NCBI GenBank assembly: GCA_963724495.1
Contig: CAVRUZ010000002.1
Coordinates: 1,488,001 to 1,552,000, forward strand
Origin: CAVRUZ01 sp963724495
Lineage (GTDB): Bacteria; Actinomycetota; Actinomycetes; Propionibacteriales; DAIQRJ01
DNA: 64,000 bases
Direction of reading: 5' to 3'
The notes beneath the pieces are model-generated. The model saw nothing but the letters and a program-made list of their open reading frames with translations, had not been told where the DNA came from and did not search any database. A program made the position numbers and the translations under genes. This document shows positions 50,836-59,773 of this stretch, in pieces (position 1 is the first letter of the stretch; every line of letters starts with the position of its first letter).

Positions 50836-51447
50836 CTAAACGACCGATTTGCCCCAATTTCCCTCGTGAGCAACGTCACGCCAGGGCCGGCGTGGCCGGG
50901 ATGCGGGTGAGCCGGGCCGGTCGGAAGCCCGGTGCCCCACCGAGACGACGCCGATCGGCGTGACTGTAGCGGGGATGGTGAACTCCGCTCGCACCGCCCC
51001 GAGCTTGTCAGCGGGCACCCCGAAGAAGCAGGCGCCAAGACCCTCGTCGACGACGGTCTGCAGCATCAGCAGGGCGGCCATCCCGGTGTCGATGTCCCAG
51101 TACGGCACCGGCCAGCGTGCCTCGTCGCGATCGGTCCAGCCCTTGTCCGGTTCGGCATAGCGGTCCAGATAGGCCTCCCGGTCGGAACAGCACACGATGA
51201 GCACGGGCGCCTTCCTGAGCCCGTCCAGCCAGCTGTCGGGTCTTCCCTCGCCGGCCGTCGCCCGCCAGAAGCGAGCACGGTCCTCGGGACGTCGCAGAAC
51301 GAGGAATCCCCAACCCTGGCTGAAACCTGCGGAGGGCGCATGGGTGGCGTTGGCGAGGATCCGCTCCACGGTCGCCGGATCGACAGGCTTGTCGGGGTCG
51401 TAGTTGCGCACCATCCGGCGACGCCGGACCACGTCCTGGAAGTCCAC
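50836..51447 (-). CDS. Nitroreductase-family FMN oxidoreductase
   Basis: About 203 residues. It begins with the FMN-phosphate binding pattern VVRRRRMVRNYDPDKPVD, followed by ATHAPSAGFSQGWGFLVLR, the SAG-type FMN contact, and a later GMAALLMLQTVVDEGLGACFFGVP. Family members reduce nitro or quinone compounds or act in F420/flavin chemistry; the substrate is unknown. GTG 51447 is the chosen start, close to CGGAGG; an upstream non-canonical start is possible. The gene directly follows tatD (stop at 51480) on the same strand. Confidence 0.88.
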   Translation of the reverse strand: MDFQDVVRRRRMVRNYDPDKPVDPATVERILANATHAPSAGFSQGWGFLVLRRPEDRARFWRATAGEGRPDSWLDGLRKAPVLIVCCSDREAYLDRYAEPDKGWTDRDEARWPVPYWDIDTGMAALLMLQTVVDEGLGACFFGVPADKLGAVRAEFTIPATVTPIGVVSVGHRASDRPGSPASRPRRPWRDVAHEGNWGKSVV

Positions 51448-51479
51448 CTCCGCACCGTAGAGGCGTCGGCGTTCTCGGA

Positions 51480-52421
51480 TCAGCCTGGGTCGGCCGCGTT
51501 GGCCGGTGCCGACGGCCAATCGCCGCCGAAGGCCGCCGCGGCGTTCTCGCGCAGGGCCCGGCACAGCGTCTCGAGATCGTCGCCGCGTGCCTCCGCCATG
51601 GCGCGCACGGTGAGCGGAATGAGGTAGCTGGAGTTCGGCCGCCCGCGATACGGGTGCGGCGTGAGGTAGGGCGCGTCGGTCTCGACGAGCACCCGGTCCA
51701 GCGGCGTGACGGCTACTGCCTCCCGCAGCGTGGCCGCGTTGCGGAAGGTGACCACACCCGCGAACGACAGGTACGCCCCACGGTCGAGGCACTCCTGCGC
51801 GAACGCCGTGTCACCGGAGAAGCAGTGCATGACGACGCGGTCGGGGATGCCCTCGGCGTCGAGGACGTCGAGCACGGCGGCGTGCGCGTCCCGGTCGTGG
51901 ATCACGAGCGTGCGGTCGTGCTTCTTGGCCATCGCGATGTGGGCGGCGAACGACGCGCGCTGGGCGGCGATGCCCTCAGGCCCGGTACGGAAGAAGTCGA
52001 GTCCGGTCTCCCCCACCGCCCGGGTCACCGGTTCGGCCGCCAGCACCTCGATCTCCGCGAGCGCCTCGTCGAGCAGGCCCGCCGCGTGCAGGGCCGGAGC
52101 CTCGTTCGGGTGCAGGGCGACGCCGGCCACGAGTCCCGGCAGCGTTGCCGCCAGCGCGACCGACCAGCGGGCCGACTCGAGGTCGCACCCGATCTGCACG
52201 ATGCGGCTCACGCCCACGTCGGCAGCCCTCGCCACCGCCACCTCAGGCGTCCACGCCGCGTCCAGCGCTGCCCTGGCAGTGGAGCGCGCGTCCGGCCGGG
52301 ACCAGCGCTGTGCCAGGTCCAGGTGGCAGTGGGTGTCGGTGACCTGTCCGGGCAGCGGTTCCGGAGCGGGCGGCCGGCTCTGGTCGTCGCGGCGCTCCCG
52401 CTGTGCGCTGCTCTTGGCCAT
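51480..52421 (-). CDS. tatD: TatD-family metal-dependent DNase
   Basis: 313 residues. The metal ligands are in VTDTHCHLDLAQRW near residue 30 and in GETGLDFFR, IHDRDAHAAVL, MHCFSGDTAFA and VETDAPYL, the standard set for the TatD amidohydrolase fold. The members are 3'-exonucleases with roles in DNA quality control. The first ~25 residues are charged and the gene begins 8 bases after the metG stop. It has two neighbours on the same strand and is probably part of one metG-tatD transcript. Confidence 0.94.
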   Translation of the reverse strand: MAKSSAQRERRDDQSRPPAPEPLPGQVTDTHCHLDLAQRWSRPDARSTARAALDAAWTPEVAVARAADVGVSRIVQIGCDLESARWSVALAATLPGLVAGVALHPNEAPALHAAGLLDEALAEIEVLAAEPVTRAVGETGLDFFRTGPEGIAAQRASFAAHIAMAKKHDRTLVIHDRDAHAAVLDVLDAEGIPDRVVMHCFSGDTAFAQECLDRGAYLSFAGVVTFRNAATLREAVAVTPLDRVLVETDAPYLTPHPYRGRPNSSYLIPLTVRAMAEARGDDLETLCRALRENAAAAFGGDWPSAPANAADPG

Positions 52422-52428
52422 CGGCCAG

Positions 52429-54219
52429 CTACCCGGCCTGGGCTTCCAGCCGAGCGAGCTCCTCGTCGACGACCGACTGGTCGAGCTTGGCGAAGACCGG
52501 GATGGGCGGAGCGAGCGGCGTGCCCGGGACGATCGGCACCGACCGCCAGGGCGCCGGATCGCTGTAGTCGCCGGTGATCACCGGGTACGAAGGACCGCCG
52601 TCGAGGTCGTCGACGATCTCGATCCGCGGCGCGCCGTGCAGCCGCCCGGTCCGGCCGACGAGCCGATGCACGGTCTCCGCGGCGAACGGCAGGAACGGGG
52701 CCAGGATGCGGTTGATGTCGTCGACCGCCTGGCAGGCCACGTGCAGCACCGTGGCCATCCGGGTCGGATCGGTGGTGCGCAGCTTCCACGGCGCCTGCTG
52801 CGACAAGTACCCGTTGGCCTCGATCGCCAGCCGCATCGCCTCACCGATCGCCTGCTTCTGCCGGTGCCTTCCGATGAGATCGCCGATCACGGCGAACCCG
52901 CCTGCGGTCGACGCCAGCAGTGCGGAGTCTGCCTCCGTGAGTTCGCCCGCCGGAGGGATCTCGCCCAGGTTCGCGGCGATCATCGAGACGGTGCGGTTGA
53001 CCAGGTTCCCCCACGTGTTGACGAGCTCGTCGTTGTTCCGCCGGACGAACTCACTGAAGGTGAAGTCGGTGTCGGCGTTCTCCGGGCCCGCGGCGATGAG
53101 GAAGTAGCGAAGGGAGTCCGGTGAGTAGCGACTGAGCATGTCGCGGACGTAGATCCCCACCCGGCGGGAGGACGAGAACTTCTTTCCTTCCATGGTGAGG
53201 AATTCTGAGCTGACGAGCTCGGTAGGCAGGTTCAGGATGCCGAACGACCCGACCGTGCCCCCGCGCGAACCCTGGCCGTTCTGGGCGAGCAGCTCCGACG
53301 GCCAGATGAGCGAGTGAAAGACGATGTTGTCCTTGCCCATGAAGTAGTAGGACAAGGCGTCCGGGTCGTGCCACCACTTCTTCCACGCGTCCGGATCCCC
53401 CGACCGCCGAGCCCACTCCACCGATGCCGACAGGTAGCCGATCACCGCGTCGAACCACACGTACAGACGCTTCGTGGGGTTCTCCCGCCACCCGTCGAGT
53501 GGAATGGGGATGCCCCAGTCGATGTCGCGGGTGATGGCTCGGGGCTGGATCTCGGCCAACAGGTTCCGGGAGAACGTCAGCACGTTGGGACGCCACTGAG
53601 TCCGCGTGTCGAGCCACGCCGATACCTCGTCGGCAAGCGCCGGCAGGTCGAGGAAGACGTGCTCGGACTCCACGAAGATCGGAGTCTCGCCGTTGATCCG
53701 GCTGCGCGGCTCCTTGAGGTCGATCGGGTCGAGCTGGTTGCCGCAGTTGTCGCACTGGTCTCCGCGGGCGCCGTCGTAGCCACAGATCGGGCAGATGCCC
53801 TCGACGTAACGGTCCGGCAGCGTGCGCCCGGTGCTGGGGCTGATGGCGCCCAGCGTGGCCTTCGTGACGAAGTACCCGTTGTCCCACACCGCCGTGAACA
53901 TCCGCTGGACCACGTCGTAGTGGTTCGGCGTGGTGGTCCGGGTGAACAGGTCGTAGGCCAGCCCGAGCGAGTGGAGGTCCTCGACGATCACCCGGTTGTA
54001 GTCGTCGGCCGTCTCGCGCGGGGACCGGCCCTCCTGGTCGGCCGCCACCAGGATCGGTGTCCCGTGCTCGTCGGTGCCCGAGACCATCAAGACGTCGTGC
54101 CCGGCCATCCGCATGTACCGGCTGAACACGTCGGAGGGCACTCCGAACCCGGCCACGTGGCCGATGTGCCGGGGGCCACTGGCGTAGGGCCAGGCGACGG
54201 CGGACAGGACACGGCTCAT
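52429..54219 (-). CDS. metG: Methionyl-tRNA synthetase
   Basis: 596 residues. It charges tRNA-Met. The class I HIGH motif is in YASGPRHIGHVAGFG; the KMSKS-equivalent is GKKFSSSRRVG. A zinc knuckle reads CPICGYDGARGDQCDNCG. An anticodon-binding helical domain follows. ATG 54219 is the start of homology (SRVLSAVAWPYASG); a longer reading upstream is spurious since it overlaps the stem-loop element and rsmI. It is followed on the same strand by tatD and faces the rsmI stop 130 bases away. Confidence 0.97.
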   Translation of the reverse strand: MSRVLSAVAWPYASGPRHIGHVAGFGVPSDVFSRYMRMAGHDVLMVSGTDEHGTPILVAADQEGRSPRETADDYNRVIVEDLHSLGLAYDLFTRTTTPNHYDVVQRMFTAVWDNGYFVTKATLGAISPSTGRTLPDRYVEGICPICGYDGARGDQCDNCGNQLDPIDLKEPRSRINGETPIFVESEHVFLDLPALADEVSAWLDTRTQWRPNVLTFSRNLLAEIQPRAITRDIDWGIPIPLDGWRENPTKRLYVWFDAVIGYLSASVEWARRSGDPDAWKKWWHDPDALSYYFMGKDNIVFHSLIWPSELLAQNGQGSRGGTVGSFGILNLPTELVSSEFLTMEGKKFSSSRRVGIYVRDMLSRYSPDSLRYFLIAAGPENADTDFTFSEFVRRNNDELVNTWGNLVNRTVSMIAANLGEIPPAGELTEADSALLASTAGGFAVIGDLIGRHRQKQAIGEAMRLAIEANGYLSQQAPWKLRTTDPTRMATVLHVACQAVDDINRILAPFLPFAAETVHRLVGRTGRLHGAPRIEIVDDLDGGPSYPVITGDYSDPAPWRSVPIVPGTPLAPPIPVFAKLDQSVVDEELARLEAQAG

Positions 54220-54296
54220 GCTGCGCAACCCTAGTGGCGCGTGCCGGACCGCTGCCCGCTCATATCGGGGCCCGCGACGTCGACACCGCTGCCGTC

Positions 54297-54352
54297 GAGT
54301 GGGCGCAATCTGTTGCCTGAGGCGGCGATCAGGCAACAGTTGCTGCCCACTC
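54297..54352. repeat. 56-bp inverted-repeat element, copy 2
   Basis: The left arm GAGTGGGCGCAATCTGTTGCCT is identical to that at 38603, followed here by GA; the right arm TCAGGCAACAGTTGCTGCCCACTC pairs with it imperfectly in the middle. The right end overlaps the rsmI stop codon by two bases. It sits between rsmI and metG. Either a shared terminator design or a dispersed palindromic element. Confidence 0.7.
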
Positions 54353-55235
54353 AACCGTCGTTCGGCTGGGACTTGTCGCGGAGTGCCGCCGCATACAGGG
54401 CGTTGCGGGCGACTCCGTGGCCGGCAGCCACGTCGGCCACGGCTGCCTTGAGCCGCTCACCACCCGCGACCCGTGACCGCACCGCTTCCAGCGCACCGGC
54501 CAGGTCGCCCTCGGGGTCGGCGGGTGCACCGGCGACGACCAGCGTGACCTCACCGCGGACCTCCTGTTCGGCCCAGGTGGCGAGCTGCCAGAGCGGGCCG
54601 CGCACGACCTCCTCGTGCACCTTGGTGAGTTCGCGGCACACGGCGGCCGGGCGGTCGGGACCGAAGGCGTCGGCCATCGCGGCGAGCGTCACCCCGGTGC
54701 GGTGCGGCGCCTCGAAGAACACCATGGTGCGAGCCTCACCGCTCAACTCCGCAAGGCGTCGCGAGCGCTCGGTGGCCTTGCGTGGCAGGAAGCCGTCGAA
54801 GGCGAACCTGTCGACCGGCAGCCCGGAGACGGCAAGCGCGGCCAGCACGGCGGACGGCCCGGGGATCGTCCTGATCACGATGGCGGACTGGATCGCGGCG
54901 ACCACCAGCCGGTACCCGGGGTCTGACACGCTCGGCATCCCTGCATCGGTGACGAGAAGGACATCGGTACCCGACCGAAGGCTCGAAATGAGCTCGGGTG
55001 TCCGCTCGACTTCGTTTCCCTCGAAATAGCTGACGATTCTCCCGGCCAGCGTGATGCCCATGCGCTGCGCGAGCGCTCGCAGGCGACGGGTGTCCTCGGC
55101 GGCGATCACTGCTGCCGACTCGAGTGCCCTGACCAGCCGGGGACTGGCATCGTCGACGGCGCCGATGGGAGTGGCAGCGAGCGTCAGCACGCCCACTGCA
55201 TCCGGAGAACCTGCGGCATCGCTGGGCTCGGCCAT
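54351..55235 (-). CDS. rsmI: 16S rRNA (cytidine1402-2'-O)-methyltransferase
   Basis: 294 residues. RsmI is a tetrapyrrole-methylase-fold enzyme. It begins VGVLTLAATPIGAVDDAS, with AAEDTRRLRALAQRMG, ISSLRSGTDVLLVTDAGMPSVSDPG (SAM/substrate region), and FFEAPHRTG as hallmarks. The start ATG at 55235 gives a 15-residue acidic leader. It is divergent from the protein mannosyltransferase gene across 109 bases, a frequent pairing in actinobacteria, and it precedes metG. Confidence 0.94.
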   Translation of the reverse strand: MAEPSDAAGSPDAVGVLTLAATPIGAVDDASPRLVRALESAAVIAAEDTRRLRALAQRMGITLAGRIVSYFEGNEVERTPELISSLRSGTDVLLVTDAGMPSVSDPGYRLVVAAIQSAIVIRTIPGPSAVLAALAVSGLPVDRFAFDGFLPRKATERSRRLAELSGEARTMVFFEAPHRTGVTLAAMADAFGPDRPAAVCRELTKVHEEVVRGPLWQLATWAEQEVRGEVTLVVAGAPADPEGDLAGALEAVRSRVAGGERLKAAVADVAAGHGVARNALYAAALRDKSQPNDG

Positions 55236-55344
55236 GGCGGCATGGTCGCAGGTGCGACCGGAACGCGTGCCGGCAGCGGGAAACCCTGACGCCCGCGCGG
55301 CCCGCCCGGGCAGGCCGACGTGTCGTCGTTCCTACGATGGCCCG

Positions 55345-56991
55345 GTGACGACGAGCCCGCCCCTCGAGCACCCGCCCGCCGAGCAGGCGCCCGTCGTCAC
55401 CCGGCAACCGCTCCGGGCGCCGTTGGGCCGCGACCACGACGGGGCCCCCATCCGCGGCGCGGCCGAGCGTCTGGCCGTGTTCCTGTCCGCCGGCCGCAAC
55501 GCGGCCGCCGTACGCGGTTGGGTGACGGCGCTGCTGGTGACGGGCATCGCGGCGGTGATCAGGTTCCCCGGCCTCGGCAACCCGCCCGGACTCAGCTTCG
55601 ACGAGATCTACTACGCCAAGGACGCGTACTCGCTCTGGCACACGGGCTACGAGCAGAACTGGTCAGCAGATGCCGACGCCGGGATCCTCGCCGGGACCGA
55701 TCCGGCGTCGTTCATGAGCGGTGCCGAGTACGTGGTGCACCCGCCTCTCGGCAAGTGGGTCATCGGGATCGGCGAGCAACTGTTCGGGATGGACGCCTTC
55801 GGGTGGCGGTTCATGTCCGCCGTCATCGGCTGCCTGTCGGTTCTGGTCCTCGCCCGGATGGCCCGCCGGCTGACCAGGTCCGACGTGCTGGGCGGCCTGG
55901 CGGGTCTGTTCCTCGCCGTGGACGGACTCGCGATCGTGATGAGCCGATTCGCCTTGCTGGACGTACAACTGGCGTTCTGGATCCTCTGCGGGGTAGCGGC
56001 GCTCCTGTGTGACCGCGACTGGGCGCGTGTGCGGCTGGCGCATGCGATCGATACCGCCACGGGCAAGGTGCTCGGAGCCGGGCCGAGGCTGTGGTGGCGG
56101 CCATGGCGTTTTGTCGCCGGCGTCGCCTTCGCCTGCTCGATCGCCACCAAGTGGAACGGGCTCTATGCCTTCGCGGTGTTCATGCTGCTGTCGGTGGCCT
56201 GGGACTTCGGGGCCAGGAAGACCGCCGGTGGGATCAACGTGGCGTGGACGTGGTTCCGCAACGACGTGGTCCCGGCCTTCCTCACCACGGTCCCGGTCGC
56301 CGTGGTGATCTACGTCGGTTCGTGGATCGGCTGGATCGTCAAGCCTGGTGGGTATCTACGCGACTGGGCCGACTCGGGACCGGCAGCGGGCGCGGCCGGC
56401 CTGCTGCCCGCCTGGGCGCGGTCGCTCTGGCACTACCACGAGGAGATCTACCGCTTCCACACCACCCTCACTCAGCACCACCCCTACCAGTCCGACCCGT
56501 GGAGCTGGCCGATTGCCGGGCGCCCGGTGGCCATCGCGACCCTGTTCCCCGCACCCGGTGAATGCGGTGCGTCGGAGTGCGATCGGGTGGTGACCGCGCT
56601 CGGCACGCCGACCCTGTGGTGGGGCGGATGCGTGGCCGTGATCGTCTGTCTGGGCATCTTCGTGGGTCAGCGGGATTGGCGGTTCGGACTGCCGATCGTC
56701 GGACTGGTGGCGACCTGGCTGCCGTGGTTCTCCTATCACGGCCGCCCGCTCTTCTACTTCTACGCGATCGCGATCATCCCGTTCATGATCCTCGCGCTGG
56801 TGCTGGTGGCCGGTGTGCTGATCGGACCATCCACGGCCTCGCCTGATCGCCGGCTCCTCGGCGTGACCGCGGTCGCGGCGTTCACGTCGATGGTGCTCGT
56901 CACCTTCTGGTTCTTCTACCCGATCTACACCTACCAGCTGATCTCCAACGCTGATTGGGGATTACGGCTGTGGTGGCGATCCTGGAACTGA
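55345..56991 (+). CDS. Protein O-mannosyltransferase (PMT, GT39)
   Basis: 548 residues and about ten hydrophobic segments. The first loop has the catalytic acidic pair in GLSFDEIYYAKDAYS, and HPPLGKWVIGIGEQLFG and GWRFMSAVIGCLSVLVLAR match the PMT family. It moves mannose from polyprenyl-phosphate-mannose to Ser/Thr of secreted proteins during Sec export. GTG 55345 is chosen; ~50 polar residues precede the first helix. Its 3' end overlaps the convergent MarR gene by 30 bases. Ser/Thr/Pro-rich linkers in the exported proteins of this window are plausible substrates. Confidence 0.93.
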   Translation: MTTSPPLEHPPAEQAPVVTRQPLRAPLGRDHDGAPIRGAAERLAVFLSAGRNAAAVRGWVTALLVTGIAAVIRFPGLGNPPGLSFDEIYYAKDAYSLWHTGYEQNWSADADAGILAGTDPASFMSGAEYVVHPPLGKWVIGIGEQLFGMDAFGWRFMSAVIGCLSVLVLARMARRLTRSDVLGGLAGLFLAVDGLAIVMSRFALLDVQLAFWILCGVAALLCDRDWARVRLAHAIDTATGKVLGAGPRLWWRPWRFVAGVAFACSIATKWNGLYAFAVFMLLSVAWDFGARKTAGGINVAWTWFRNDVVPAFLTTVPVAVVIYVGSWIGWIVKPGGYLRDWADSGPAAGAAGLLPAWARSLWHYHEEIYRFHTTLTQHHPYQSDPWSWPIAGRPVAIATLFPAPGECGASECDRVVTALGTPTLWWGGCVAVIVCLGIFVGQRDWRFGLPIVGLVATWLPWFSYHGRPLFYFYAIAIIPFMILALVLVAGVLIGPSTASPDRRLLGVTAVAAFTSMVLVTFWFFYPIYTYQLISNADWGLRLWWRSWN

Positions 56992-57456
56992 TACCGCAGC
57001 CGCGCACTCGGGCGCGAGCGCGGCGACAACACGCTGCGAGAGCTCCCGGATCACCTGGTGATCACCCGGCGAGAGCAGGTCGATGAAGGCTGCCCGCACC
57101 GTCGCGACATGTCCCGGCGCGGTGGCCTCGACCGCGGTGCGGCCGCGGGGAGTGAGCGCGAGCATCGTGCCGCGGCCGTCGGTCGGGCAGCTGCGGCGGG
57201 TGATCATCCCCCGCTCCTCCATCCGCCGGATCTGGTGCGACAGCCGGCTGCGGTCCCAGCCGATCCAGAGCGCGAGGTCCCGAGCGCGCAACTCCCCGTT
57301 CTCTGCCTCCGACAGCGGCACCATCAGGGCGTAGTCGGCCGCGCTCAATCCCGACTCGGCCAGGTTGCGCTCGATCGCGGCCGAGACGCGGACCTGCATC
57401 TCGAGGTAGGCGCGCCACGTCGCCTGGTCCTCGTCGCTGAGCCATGTCCCGGTCAT
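56962..57456 (-). CDS. MarR-family regulator, divergent from yceI
   Basis: 164 residues. The core is LSAADYALMVPLSEAENGELRARDLALWIGWDRSRLSHQIRRMEERG with DGRGTMLALTPRGR as the wing, a clear MarR winged helix. ATG 57456 is chosen since a longer start would cover the operator region. It is transcribed away from yceI, with two TTGAC/GTCAA-type dyads between (57480-57521). One dyad overlaps its own likely -35, so it probably represses both itself and yceI. The 3' end overlaps the mannosyltransferase gene by 30 bases. Confidence 0.92.
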   Translation of the reverse strand: MTGTWLSDEDQATWRAYLEMQVRVSAAIERNLAESGLSAADYALMVPLSEAENGELRARDLALWIGWDRSRLSHQIRRMEERGMITRRSCPTDGRGTMLALTPRGRTAVEATAPGHVATVRAAFIDLLSPGDHQVIRELSQRVVAALAPECAAAVSVPGSPPQP

Positions 57457-57479
57457 GGCGGGAGCATACAGGGCGTTTT

Positions 57480-57521
57480 GTTGACACGTCACCATTCATG
57501 CTATGTTGTTGACACGTCAAC
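57480..57521. promoter_or_regulatory. Two MarR-type operators between marR and yceI
   Basis: Site 2 (57508-57521) is a perfect GTTGAC-AC-GTCAAC. Site 1 (57480-57493) is GTTGAC-AC-GTCACC, one mismatch. Their centres are 28 bases apart, near an integral number of helical turns. Site 1 covers a likely -35 of marR (GTGACG with TATGCT 18 bases on, minus strand); the same TTGACA plus TATGTT may form the yceI promoter with a short 15-base spacer. Confidence 0.75.
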
Positions 57522-57537
57522 TTCTGGAGGATGGCCC

Positions 57538-58101
57538 ATGACCGCAACCCTGACCCTCAGCCCCACCGACCTGACCGGTACCTACGCACTGGATCCCGCC
57601 CACACCCGCATCGGGTTCAGCGCGCGCCACGCGATGGTGACGAAGGTCCGCGGCGCGTTCAACGAGTTCGAGGGCGGCGCGACACTCGACTTCGCCGACC
57701 CGACCAAGAGCAGCGCCCACCTCACGATCAAGACCGCGTCGGTCGACACGCGCAACGAGCAGCGCGACAGTCACCTGCGCACCAACGACTTCTTCGACGC
57801 CCCGAACTACCCGACGATCACCTTCGCGTCGACCGAGGTTCGCCAGACCGGCGACGAGACCTTCGAGATCGTCGGCGACCTGACGATCAAGGACGTGACG
57901 AAGTCGGTCACCCTCGCCGTCGAGTTCACCGGTGCGGCCAAGGACCCGTTCGGCAACACCCGCGTCGGCTTCGAGGGCTCCACCACGATCCAGCGCAGCG
58001 AGTACGGCGTGAACTTCAACGCCGCCCTCGAGACCGGCGGCCTCCTCGTCAGCGAGAAGGTCACCATCGAGCTCGAGCTCGCCGCGATCCGGCAGGCCTG
58101 A
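57538..58101 (+). CDS. YceI-family protein
   Basis: 187 residues. A single YceI lipocalin-like domain: TYALDPAHTRIGFSARHAMVTKVRG, then TNDFFDAPNYPTITF, GDLTIKDVTKSVTLAVEFTG and FEGSTTIQRSEYGVN. Members bind polyisoprenoid-like lipids and are linked to stress. No signal peptide is present, so this one should be cytoplasmic. ATG 57538 lies six bases after GGAGGAT. Controlled by the divergent MarR gene through the pair of TTGAC dyads. In several bacteria YceI is one of the most common MarR-controlled genes. Confidence 0.93.
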   Translation: MTATLTLSPTDLTGTYALDPAHTRIGFSARHAMVTKVRGAFNEFEGGATLDFADPTKSSAHLTIKTASVDTRNEQRDSHLRTNDFFDAPNYPTITFASTEVRQTGDETFEIVGDLTIKDVTKSVTLAVEFTGAAKDPFGNTRVGFEGSTTIQRSEYGVNFNAALETGGLLVSEKVTIELELAAIRQA

Positions 58102-58141
58102 TTCTCGGCCTCTTGCGTGTGACCGGCGCCGGGTGGGCGGT

Positions 58142-58687
58142 TCAGGTGGACCCTGAACCGCCCACCGGCCTGTTCGGATCCACCTCGTACACGAGCTCCA
58201 GCCCATCGTCGTCGTCCCACTGATCGCCGACCTGGACGAAGCCGAACTGCGCAATCAGCCCCAGCGACGCGACGTTGCCGGGGCTGACGCTTGCCCGGAC
58301 GACCGTGACCGCGGGGTCGGCAGCGGCGCGCTCGAGCATGGCGGCCAGGGCGGCCCGGCCGTAGCCGCGTCGTCGGCAGGCCGGGTCGACCGAGTAGCCG
58401 ACCTCCACCATGCCCTCGTCGTCGGGCGGGCCGTGGAAGCCGGCTCGCCCGACCGCGACCTCGGCCTCGGTGTCCCAGATCGCCCCGGTGACCCACCCCG
58501 CGCTCGACGGATCGTCGACGACCTGAACCGCGCGGTATCGCCACGTGCGTCGCCAGTCCGCGTCGACGAAGACCGGCGTCAGCGGCACCGGGCTGGCGAG
58601 GTTCGCGGCGGCGAGATCCCCGTCGGCCAGCGCGGCCAGCGTCTCGGGTGGCAGCTGCACGATGCGCACCTGCTTCGGCTGTGACAC
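58142..58687 (-). CDS. GNAT-family N-acetyltransferase
   Basis: 181 residues. The acetyl-CoA binding motif A is VEVGYSVDPACRRRGYGRAALAAMLERA (Q/RxxGxG/A as RRRGYG), preceded by a beta-bulge region and followed by VRASVSPGNVASLGLIAQFGFVQVG. The substrate cannot be inferred; members acetylate small amines, antibiotics or protein N-termini. It converges on the yceI gene, with 40 bases between. Confidence 0.88.
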   Translation of the reverse strand: MSQPKQVRIVQLPPETLAALADGDLAAANLASPVPLTPVFVDADWRRTWRYRAVQVVDDPSSAGWVTGAIWDTEAEVAVGRAGFHGPPDDEGMVEVGYSVDPACRRRGYGRAALAAMLERAAADPAVTVVRASVSPGNVASLGLIAQFGFVQVGDQWDDDDGLELVYEVDPNRPVGGSGST

Positions 58688-58943
58688 GCAGCGAGACTAG
58701 GTGGCACGGCGCGCCTCAGCTGGCGAGGACAGCCGGCGATCCGGAGACAAGAGAGCGCCAATGCGCGGCGATCTATCCCTGGAATCCCTTCTGTCCGGAT
58801 GACGATTTCCCTGCCGGTTCACCAACCCGCAGAGTTGCGCAATGTCCCCGCCAGCAGAGCAGCCACCGTCAACCGCGCCCTCCGACCTGTTCGGCGTCGC
58901 CAAGAAGCCAGACTGCCCGGTGGCCCGACGGCGTCCCGACGGG

Positions 58944-59313
58944 ATGTCCGATGAAACGGTGACGGCCCTCGGCCTGGTCTCGGAGGCGCTCGAGGCGGCG
59001 GAGAACGCGCGCGGACACCTCTACAACTTCCATCGGCTGACCGGGACCGCCGACCTCACTCTCAAGGAGGGGGTCGCTGGTCTTCGCGCGGCCGGGCACC
59101 AGGAGGTCGCCGACGAGATCGATCGTGCACTGGTTGGACGAGACGTCATTCCCGGACTGTGGACGTTCCAGATCGTCGAGGCGTACGACATCCAGTACTG
59201 GCAGGTGTTCCGTGCCACCGAGAAGTGGGCACGCGACGCAACTCGGAGCCCCCCAGCACCTGTACGAGGCCGAGATGAGGTTTGACGAGCAGGCCAGTGG
59301 GCCGGATGGATGA
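58944..59313 (+). CDS. Conserved hypothetical protein (likely one frameshift near the end)
   Basis: About 123 residues. It is mostly helical: ALGLVSEALEAAENARGHLYNFHRLTG, then LTLKEGVAGLRAAGHQEVADEIDRALVGRDVIPG and TFQIVEAYDIQYWQVFRATEK. I do not know a function; it looks like the small actinobacterial proteins whose homologues end with a (F/Y)EAEM segment. In the frame read from the start the protein ends at 59285 with an unlike tail. The next frame gives LGAPQHLYEAEMRFDEQ and stops at 59313, so one base near 59240 is probably extra. The ATG at 58944 is preferred over one at 58842. Confidence 0.65.
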
Positions 59314-59320
59314 GGACGCC

Positions 59321-59773
59321 ATGACCGGCAATGCCGACCGCGCGACTGACGCGGATCCGTTCAGGCTCGAACGATTCGTTTCGGCCCAGGACGACGGCGG
59401 AACCTTCGACCAGGCGATGAGGGAACTGGAGTCCGGGCGCAAGACGAGCCATTGGATGTGGTTCGTGTTCCCTCAGGTAGCAGGCCTCGGACACAGTCCA
59501 CTCTCGCGCACCTACGCGATCTCCGGCCCGGACGAGGCGAAGGCCTACCTGGCACACCCCGTCCTGGGTGCGCGGCTCCGGCAGGCTGCGGAGGTCGTCC
59601 TCGCGATCTCCGGACGCACGGCTGAGCAGGTCCTCGGCGGCATCGACGCGCAGAAGTTGCGCTCGTCGATGACGCTGTTCCTGCGAGCGGCCCCGGACGA
59701 CGACGTCTTCCGCCGGGTGCTCGACCGGTTCTTCGACGGCGTCGCGGACACCGCTACCGATCGGCTGCTCTGA
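59321..59773 (+). CDS. DUF1810 domain protein
   Basis: 150 residues. DPFRLERFVSAQD begins the domain, with AMRELESGRKTSHWMWFVFPQ and GLGHSPLSRTYAISGPDEAKAYLAHPVLGARL being diagnostic of DUF1810, a small alpha-helical fold of unknown function. ATG 59321 is preferred because GAGGA lies five bases upstream; ATG 59306 is in frame too. It follows the hypothetical gene closely (8 bases) and the two may be co-transcribed. Biochemical role unknown. Confidence 0.88.
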   Translation: MTGNADRATDADPFRLERFVSAQDDGGTFDQAMRELESGRKTSHWMWFVFPQVAGLGHSPLSRTYAISGPDEAKAYLAHPVLGARLRQAAEVVLAISGRTAEQVLGGIDAQKLRSSMTLFLRAAPDDDVFRRVLDRFFDGVADTATDRLL

